Shown: positions 58,936-64,000 of the stretch, one piece after another | Layout: each line of letters starts with the position of its first letter | Numbering within the stretch: the first letter of the stretch is position 1 | Source of the DNA: Edwardsiella anguillarum ET080813 | GTDB taxonomy: Bacteria > Pseudomonadota > Gammaproteobacteria > Enterobacterales > Enterobacteriaceae | DNA: 64,000 bases | Reading direction: 5' to 3' | NCBI RefSeq assembly: GCF_000264765.2 | Contig: NZ_CP006664.1 | Location: 3,756,350 to 3,820,349 of the forward strand | Program-made: the position numbers and the translations under genes | Notes under the pieces: model-generated | The model's database searches: none | What the model was told of the DNA's origin: nothing | What the model saw: only the letters and a program-made list of their open reading frames with translations

Positions 58936-59418
58936 ATGAAAATAAGAAGGTTTAGACATGGGGATGAAATGACGTTATTCCGCGTCTTTCTCTCTTCTGT
59001 ACATACCATTGCATCACGCTACTACACTCGTGAACAAATCACAGCCTGGGCTCCCGCCGATATCGACCCAGAACAATGGGCCAGCCACATGCGGGAGCTG
59101 CGTCCCTTTATCGTTGAGATAAAGGGCGAAATCGCTGGATACGCCGATATTCAGCCCAATGGATACATAGACCATTTCTTTGTCTCGGGAACCTGCTCCG
59201 GCCAAGGCGTCGGGACATTATTGATGAATCGCCTTCATGAAGAGGCCATCCGGCTCGGAGTGAGTGCGCTTACGTCAAATGTAAGCCAGGCTGCCGAACG
59301 GTTCTTTATGCGACATGGTTTTCATGTGGTGAAGAGAGGGTTCCCTGTCTGCCGGGGCGTGAGATTACAGCAGGCTACAATGAGAAAAAACATTACAAAA
59401 CAACAAAATAACACATAA
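58936..59418 (+). CDS. GNAT-family N-acetyltransferase
   Basis: 160 residues. GNAT core: IVEIKGEIAGYADIQPNGYI (strands 3-4), then DHFFVSGTCSGQGVGTLLMN (acetyl-CoA loop Q/GxGxG/A) and AERFFMRHGFHVVKRG (motif B). It resembles the YafP group; substrate unknown. The start is the ATG at 58936, directly after an in-frame TTG. The C-terminal tail (RKNITKQQNNT) is polar and AT-rich. Confidence 0.82.
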   Translation: MKIRRFRHGDEMTLFRVFLSSVHTIASRYYTREQITAWAPADIDPEQWASHMRELRPFIVEIKGEIAGYADIQPNGYIDHFFVSGTCSGQGVGTLLMNRLHEEAIRLGVSALTSNVSQAAERFFMRHGFHVVKRGFPVCRGVRLQQATMRKNITKQQNNT

Positions 59419-59471
59419 ACATTATCTCCTGCATGCCTAACCTGCACGCTGAGCGCACACTCTGCCCCAAT

Positions 59472-59485
59472 GGCGCCTAGGCGCC
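59472..59485. repeat. 14-bp perfect palindrome in the agp leader region
   Basis: GGCGCCTAGGCGCC, 20 bases before the riboswitch-like element. No assigned function; it could be an operator or a short RNA stem. Confidence 0.55.
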
Positions 59486-59505
59486 GTCCCTGTGGAGATA
59501 AAGCG

Positions 59506-59604
59506 GCAAAGCCGCGGGTGCCTTTCCGGCTGAGAGACGCCGCCGCTTATGCGATGGCCCGCGCCTGCCGGTAAAGTCTACACGCAGCGTAGGTGTAACT
59601 TTGC
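59506..59604 (+). promoter_or_regulatory. TPP-riboswitch-like leader (diverged) upstream of agp
   Basis: P1 can form between GCAAAG (59506-59511) and CTTTGC (59599-59604). P2 forms between CGCGGG (59513-59518) and CCCGCG (59558-59563). The pyrimidine-sensing motif GGCTGAGA follows GGGTGCC in the canonical place, and GCAGCGTAGG closes the second arm. The usual CCTGAT before helix 5 reads CCTGCCGG and the TAAT loop is altered, so the diphosphate-binding side is not canonical. It is either a degenerate TPP riboswitch or a related fold. It ends 73 bases before the agp ATG. Confidence 0.45.
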
Positions 59605-59677
59605 GGTATAGCGCCAGGCAAATTATCGCCAACCTGTCACACTTTTGCGGCGTATTAAAAAAGCGAAGGAGTTAGGG

Positions 59678-60916
59678 ATGAAAAAACAGATAGTCGCAGT
59701 CGTTGTCGGGGCACTGCTAGCGGCCGGCGCCGTGCAGGCGCAAGGTGAACCGCAGGGATACCAGCTGCAGCAGGTGCTGATCATGAGCCGGCACAATCTA
59801 CGAGCCCCACTGGCCAATAACGGGAGCGTGCTGGAGCAATCAACAGCCAAAGCCTGGCCGCAGTGGGATGTCCCGGGCGGACAGCTCACCACCAAAGGCG
59901 GCGTGCTAGAGGTGTACATGGGGCACTATGTGCGTGAATGGCTGGCGCAGCAGGGGCTTATCAACAGCGGCGAATGTCCTGCCCCCGAGGCGGTGTATGC
60001 CTACGCCAACAGCCTGCAGCGCACCGTCGCTACTGCGCAGTTCTTCATTACCGGCGCGTTTCCGGGGTGCGATATCGCGGTGCATCACCAGGATAAGATG
60101 GGCACCATGGATCCCACGTTTAATCCGGTGATTACGGATGCCTCTCCGGCGTTTCGCGAACAGGCGCTGAAGGCGATGGAGAGTGAGCGGCAGAAAATGC
60201 AGCTGGGCGATAGCTACAGGCTGCTGGCGAAGATCGTAGACTATCAAGACTCCCCGGCATGCAAAGAGAAGCACCTGTGTTCGCTGGCGGACGGAAAGGA
60301 TCATTTTAGCGCTAACCTGGGGCAGGAGCCGAGCGTCTCCGGGCCGCTGAAGATCGGTAATTCGCTGGTCGATGCATTTACCCTGCAGTATTACCAAGGT
60401 TTTCCGGCGGATCAGGTCGCATGGGGCGAGATCAACACCGACGCGCAGTGGCAGCGTCTGTCGCAGCTGAAAAACGGCTATCAAGACAGCCTGTTTACCT
60501 CCCCGGCGGTGGCGCGTAACGTCGCCAAGCCGCTGGTAAAATACCTGGATAAGGCGCTGGTGACCGACGCGGCGAAAGCGCCGAAGATAACCCTACTGGT
60601 GGGACATGATTCGAATATCGCCTCGCTGCTGACGGCGCTGGATTTCAAACCCTACCGGCTGCATGACCAGTATGAACGTACGCCCATCGGCGGAAAAATC
60701 GTATTCCAGCGCTGGCGGGATACGGCAAAAAACCGAGAGATGATGAAGATTGAGTACCTGTATCAAAGCACCCGCCAGCTACGCGATGCCGCGCCCCTGA
60801 CGCTGGCGTCACCGCCGCAGCGGGTGACGCTTGCGCTCAGCGGCTGTCCGATAGATGCCAACGGCTTTTGTCCGGTCGAACAATTTAATGCGGTGCTGAA
60901 TCACGCGGCGCAGTAA
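59678..60916 (+). CDS. agp: Agp, periplasmic glucose-1-phosphatase
   Basis: 412 residues from the ATG at 59678, with AAGGAG upstream. The signal peptide ([21 protein letters not shown]) precedes a histidine-acid-phosphatase fold: the catalytic MSRHNLRAP near the N-terminus (RHN, the Agp variant of RHGxRxP) and the proton-donor region [11 protein letters not shown]. It hydrolyses glucose-1-phosphate and also has phytase activity. Four or more Cys are present for disulfides. No co-transcribed genes are evident. Confidence 0.94.
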   Translation: MKKQIVAVVVGALLAAGAVQAQGEPQGYQLQQVLIMSRHNLRAPLANNGSVLEQSTAKAWPQWDVPGGQLTTKGGVLEVYMGHYVREWLAQQGLINSGECPAPEAVYAYANSLQRTVATAQFFITGAFPGCDIAVHHQDKMGTMDPTFNPVITDASPAFREQALKAMESERQKMQLGDSYRLLAKIVDYQDSPACKEKHLCSLADGKDHFSANLGQEPSVSGPLKIGNSLVDAFTLQYYQGFPADQVAWGEINTDAQWQRLSQLKNGYQDSLFTSPAVARNVAKPLVKYLDKALVTDAAKAPKITLLVGHDSNIASLLTALDFKPYRLHDQYERTPIGGKIVFQRWRDTAKNREMMKIEYLYQSTRQLRDAAPLTLASPPQRVTLALSGCPIDANGFCPVEQFNAVLNHAAQ

Positions 60917-61129
60917 TCTTACACCGATACGGCTCGGGGATGACGCTCAGCGCCCTCCCCGGGCCTGCGACTGGAGAGGTAAAATGCCGCCCGGCGCCCT
61001 GTCTCGCACCGGGGTTATCACCTGTCGCCGGAGCGAACATATCAATATCACCGGATGATTTTACAGCGTGATAAAACGGTGAGCGCGCGGATCGGTCAGG
61101 GCGTAGGGCGTGTTTAACCATCGGCTCAC

Positions 61130-61609
61130 CTACCGTAATGATGTCACCCACCACACAGGCAGCCCACCGGCGAAGTTAGGTGGCGAAGTCATCGCACGCG
61201 TGGCCGCCAGCGCGAAGCTATTGCCTATGCGCCTACAAATCTCAGCGAGAGGAACCGCGCCGTCTAGGTGAATAGTGCTCCAGTATTTTTGGTTCATGTG
61301 ATAACCAGGAAAATATCTTCTGCCATCGACCAACGTAGAAATATCGTCCGGAGCCATTTTTGCATTGATAATTTCAACCATGCGCTTGTCGATACCGCCC
61401 CGCTTTTCGCTCTTTACGCGCAGTATGGCGCCGTACCACTTTCCATTGCCTTCCCATCGGGAGATGACATTATCAGGCGTGCGCGGCCATAAAAATTCCA
61501 GCTCGCTGTGATATTTTTCTCTGGTAGACTGAATGATCTCTTTTGCCTGCTCAGTTTTAAACGGATTTGGGGTAGTGATCGGGTAGCTGCGATAACGGCC
61601 AACGTTTCT
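61130..61609 (-). pseudogene. MmcQ/YjbR-family remnant lacking its start
   Basis: One open frame of about 159 codons contains YHSELEFLWPRTPDN, GKWYGAILRVKSEKR and PGYHMNQKYWSTIHLDGAVP, the hallmarks of the MmcQ/YjbR (DUF419-like) fold. No ATG lies upstream of the conserved region; the first Met (61381) is in the middle of the domain. A TGA at 61610-61612 closes the frame at its 5' end. The C-terminal 20 residues look non-native. The 5' side abuts the recombinase/yopJ segment, so the gene was probably truncated there. Confidence 0.6.
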
Positions 61610-61735
61610 TCACTTTATCACGACGCATCAACGAACGTTTTTGTAACCATGCCTATCCCAACGTAACCATACCGTCTTGTGAACTGTAGAAATATATTGC
61701 AATATAAAAATAAATGGTAACCGGAAATCGAAATT

Positions 61736-62305
61736 ATGCTCATCGGTTATGCCCGAGTTTCGACACAGGAACAGGATACTCAGGCTCAGATCTCAGCACT
61801 AAAGTCAGCCGTGTGTGAACTGATACGCCAGGAAAGAGCATCGAGCAGACGATGGGATCGCCTCGAGTTACCACGACTTTTGCAACGGTTACGCAGGGAT
61901 GATCAGGTTATTGTATGGAAATTGGACCGTCTTTCCCGCTATCTGAAGGATTTATTGCTGGCGCAGGAGAAGATTGAAAACATAGGGGATGATTTCCGCA
62001 GCATTACCGAAAATATTGACAGATCCTCTCCGGCAGGAAGGATGATGATGCAGATCGCTGGCTCCTTTGCCGTATTTGAACGTGCTATGCTTCGTAAGCG
62101 GACAAGAAACGGACTTGCGGCGGCACACCAGGAGGGGCGGACAGATGGACGAGGCCCTAAAAAATCACCCTCCCAGCACCCAAAAAAGATTGTCTCGCTC
62201 GTCACATCGGGGCAGAAAACAGGCGCTGATGCTGTCCATCTGTTCCGGGTTCACCCATCAACGATTGGACGTCTTATTGCAAGGCAGCGTTTATTCGGAA
62301 CATAA
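61736..62305 (+). CDS. Serine recombinase (resolvase/invertase family)
   Basis: 189 residues, full length for a Tn3-type resolvase. The catalytic Ser9 lies in IGYARVSTQEQ; the supporting KLDRLSR motif is present, then the long helix GSFAVFERAMLRKRTRNGL. The C-terminal helix-turn-helix (SGQKTGADAVHLFRVHPSTI) completes the fold. No transposase accompanies it. It lies 40 bases before yopJ in the same direction, so the pair looks like cargo plus resolution module from a plasmid or transposon. Confidence 0.88.
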   Translation: MLIGYARVSTQEQDTQAQISALKSAVCELIRQERASSRRWDRLELPRLLQRLRRDDQVIVWKLDRLSRYLKDLLLAQEKIENIGDDFRSITENIDRSSPAGRMMMQIAGSFAVFERAMLRKRTRNGLAAAHQEGRTDGRGPKKSPSQHPKKIVSLVTSGQKTGADAVHLFRVHPSTIGRLIARQRLFGT

Positions 62306-62345
62306 AATTCATATCACTGGTATTCCCCTGAATGAGGATAAATAA

Positions 62346-63212
62346 ATGATTGGACCCATATCACAAACAAACGGATTCGGTGGTTTATTAAACGAAGACA
62401 CCCCCACCTTAATTAACAATGAAGAACTTAAAAATATTATAACACAGTTGGAAGCTGATATAGAGGATGGCTCCTGGCCCCATAAAATTTATTCAAGCAC
62501 GGATATGAAAATCATGCCCGCATTGGTGGCACAGGCGAACAATAAATTTCCAGAAATGAATCTTAATTTCATTAAATCGCCACAGGATCTTTCTCTAGAA
62601 ATAAAAAATAAAATAGATAATGGGGCTGAGTCTTCCAAGTTCATAATTAATATGGGGGATAAGGGCATACATTTTAGTGTAATTGATTATAAACATATAA
62701 ATGGAAAAACATCTCTGATATTGTTTGAGCCAGCAAACTTCAACAGTATGGGGCCAGCGATGTTGGCATTAAGGACAAAAATAGCAATTGAGCGTTATCA
62801 ATTACCTGATTGCCATTTCTCTATGGTGGAAATGGATATTCAGCGAAGCTCATCTGAATGTGGTATTTTTAGTCTAGCGCTGGCAAAAAAACTTTATACA
62901 GAGAGGAATGAATTGTTGAAAATACATGAAGATAATATCAACGGTACATTAACTGATAGTGAAACGCCCCTCCCCCACGATAAGCTGGATCCGTATCTCC
63001 CGGTAACTTTTTACAAACATACTCAGGGTAAAAAACGCCTTGATGAATATTTAAATACTAATCCACAGGGAGCGGCTACTGTTATTAACAAAAAAAATGA
63101 AACTATCCTTAACAGGTTTGATAAAAATCAATCGATTATAGACGGAAAGGAGCTGTCAGTTTCGGCACATAAAAAGAGAGTGACTGAATATAAAACACTT
63201 CTCAAACCATAA
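62346..63212 (+). CDS. yopJ: YopJ-family acetyltransferase, type III secretion effector
   Basis: 288 residues, the length of Yersinia YopJ/YopP and, from memory, very similar throughout (MIGPISQ start; DIQRSSSECGIFS; KLDPYLPVTFYKHTQGKKR). The catalytic triad is intact at identical positions: His109 (KGIHFSVID), Glu128 (LFEPANF) and Cys172. Family role: after injection and activation by host inositol hexakisphosphate, it acetylates MAPK kinases and IKK to block inflammatory signalling. The gene is strongly AT-rich (one 60-base line has 20 G+C), unlike its neighbours. No secretion apparatus or chaperone is nearby. GAGGA precedes the ATG. Confidence 0.95.
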   Translation: MIGPISQTNGFGGLLNEDTPTLINNEELKNIITQLEADIEDGSWPHKIYSSTDMKIMPALVAQANNKFPEMNLNFIKSPQDLSLEIKNKIDNGAESSKFIINMGDKGIHFSVIDYKHINGKTSLILFEPANFNSMGPAMLALRTKIAIERYQLPDCHFSMVEMDIQRSSSECGIFSLALAKKLYTERNELLKIHEDNINGTLTDSETPLPHDKLDPYLPVTFYKHTQGKKRLDEYLNTNPQGAATVINKKNETILNRFDKNQSIIDGKELSVSAHKKRVTEYKTLLKP

Positions 63213-63255
63213 CGGACTTTGGAAGTCTTAATCAACAAAAGCGCTAAGTTGAAAA

Positions 63256-63459
63256 ATGAAACGGATCTGGGATGAACTGGCTGAACACGGGAGTCTGAGG
63301 TTTGACGAATCCCGACAGCTCAAACCAAGCCTGCCAGAAACCACCTGCCATTTTCTGTTCAGCTTAAGTTTTATCAAAACACAGGGTGTTTCCCTTCAAC
63401 AATTTCTTTTTCATCCTCCTCACGAATCTTACCAACAAAGGCGCCGGTTACCGATCTGA
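63256..63459 (+). CDS. Possible 67-codon ORF after yopJ, unrecognised
   Basis: Begins MKRIWDELAEHGSLRFDESR; the second half is low in protein-like character and may be non-native. No family is recognised and no good ribosome-binding site is seen. It is probably debris of the imported segment. Confidence 0.25.
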   Translation: MKRIWDELAEHGSLRFDESRQLKPSLPETTCHFLFSLSFIKTQGVSLQQFLFHPPHESYQQRRRLPI

Positions 63460-63592
63460 TACAATATGAATTCTTCCTCCGTGAGCCTGTCCACCATCGC
63501 CGCTGAAGTCATTACGGCATCAGCGGATGCAAAACGGTGCCATCATCAGGCTTGTTCCTGGCATTGAGCAAACGGCTAACGTGGGAGCCAGA

Positions 63593-63632
63593 GGGAATGA
63601 CCTCATCAGCCAATACGCATGAGGTCATTCCC
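63593..63632. repeat. 14-bp perfect inverted repeat downstream of yopJ
   Basis: GGGAATGACCTCAT and its exact inverse complement ATGAGGTCATTCCC are separated by 12 bases. There is no following T run on the plus strand, so it is not a standard terminator; it may be an element end or a protein-binding site. Confidence 0.7.
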
Positions 63633-63721
63633 CCTTCCCCTTATCAGTATCAGAGATAAATCGGCGGGTGAGCTCAATCGAGCGGCCGTCAAAGAGCACC
63701 TTGCCCGGCGGTGCGCCAGAC

Positions 63722-63768
63722 CTCTCTTTCGCCAATCCAGGAGCTTTATGCCATGAGTCAACCGCAGC
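63722..63768 (+). repeat. 47-bp exact copy of the CDF gene leader and first codons
   Basis: Identical to the complement of 33479-33525. It carries the ribosome-binding sequence CCAGGAG and ATGAGTCAACCGCAG (MSQPQ), after which the reading frame ends within five codons. It is a stranded 5' end of a CDF-type gene, either a local duplication product or the relic of a second CDF locus. Confidence 0.9.
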
Positions 63769-63843
63769 GCTTCCTTTTCTGAATAGCGGCTGTGACTTTC
63801 CGTTAAGGCGTTGGCCTCAGGAGATGAGGGAAATAAATCATAT

Positions 63844-63858
63844 GCATGTTGTAACTAA
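63844..63858 (+). other. Second Ter replication-arrest site
   Basis: The plus strand reads GCATGTTGTAACTAA, matching the Ter core NATGTTGTAACTAA. By the same polarity rule as the tus-proximal site it should stop forks moving rightwards and pass leftward forks. It faces the first Ter across dif. Confidence 0.87.
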
Positions 63859-64000
63859 TTAAAGAATCCGACGGCAGCGTACAAAGGGTTACATGCCGAA
63901 ACCATTCCCCCACAGTCGGGGCTCGGCCAATCTTCTACCATTATCCTATCGGCCCGCTCTGACTCTGGGTACTCCTATGTTCCGTCACTATCGCTTCGAG

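Larger units (their letters stand above)
63460..64000. other. Degraded DNA at the right end, up to the window edge
   Basis: No intact gene. It holds a 14-bp hairpin (63593-63632), the 47-bp copy of the CDF gene leader (63722-63768) and a Ter site (63844-63858). A frame from 63894 (MPKPFPHSRGSANLLPLSY) is open to the window end but unrecognised. Short open frames on the minus strand across 63300-63560 look like pieces of an eroded gene. Confidence 0.55.

Noticed and set aside
61625-61645. Ter-like TTTTTGTAACCATG
   Set aside because: Core bases before and after TTGTAAC do not fit Ter.

Overview
The window looks like the replication-terminus region of an enterobacterial chromosome. G+C is high, and the gene order largely follows E. 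coli around rsx, add, ydgA, manA, fumC, tus, ynfLM, mlc, fnr, uspE, pntAB, ydgH, folM and rstAB. The anaerobic sulfite reductase operon asrABC, a formate-tetrahydrofolate ligase, an M32 carboxypeptidase and a YopJ-type effector suggest the Hafniaceae, most likely Edwardsiella. That is an inference from gene content; there is no rRNA here to confirm it.

Left part (1-24 kb): the rsxABC(D) electron-transfer operon with ydgK, then fhs (with a PurR-box-like site upstream), cnu, a YfeH-type transporter, add (with two tandem LexA-like sites upstream), ydgA, manA, a frameshifted fumC, and tus with a Ter site overlapping its promoter. After these come a VOC protein, the ynfM/ynfL pair, mlc-bioD2, a tri-haem cytochrome c peroxidase, a decayed bgl-type antitermination locus and a DHA2 efflux pump.

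Middle (24-39 kb): ynfD, ynfB and ydfG; an isolated AT-rich Wzz protein; a large HD-GYP sensor; a universal stress protein; a C69 dipeptidase; and a zinc-type ArsR/CDF pair with its operator. A 1.7 kb gene-poor gap follows and contains a near-perfect dif site (34845-34872). Then come an Slp lipoprotein, a chemoreceptor, a short AraC regulator and a DUF406 protein.

Right part (39-61 kb): asrABC, rlhA, fnr (with its FNR box), uspE, pntAB, ydgH, ydgI, an unrecognised gene, folM, rstAB, an M32 carboxypeptidase, a GNAT protein, and agp behind a diverged TPP-riboswitch-like leader. The last 3 kb is an accessory patch: a broken YjbR/MmcQ-like gene, a serine recombinase, an AT-rich yopJ, gene debris, a 47-bp copy of the CDF gene leader, and a second Ter site.

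The two Ter sites (14.5 kb, minus; 63.85 kb, plus) face each other across dif. KOPS-like octamers seen by eye also switch strand across dif. The window therefore seems to hold a complete, compact replication-fork trap about 49 kb wide. Anaerobic control is a second theme: fnr, asrABC, pntAB, rsx and the FNR-box-bearing peroxidase all lie in this terminus segment.
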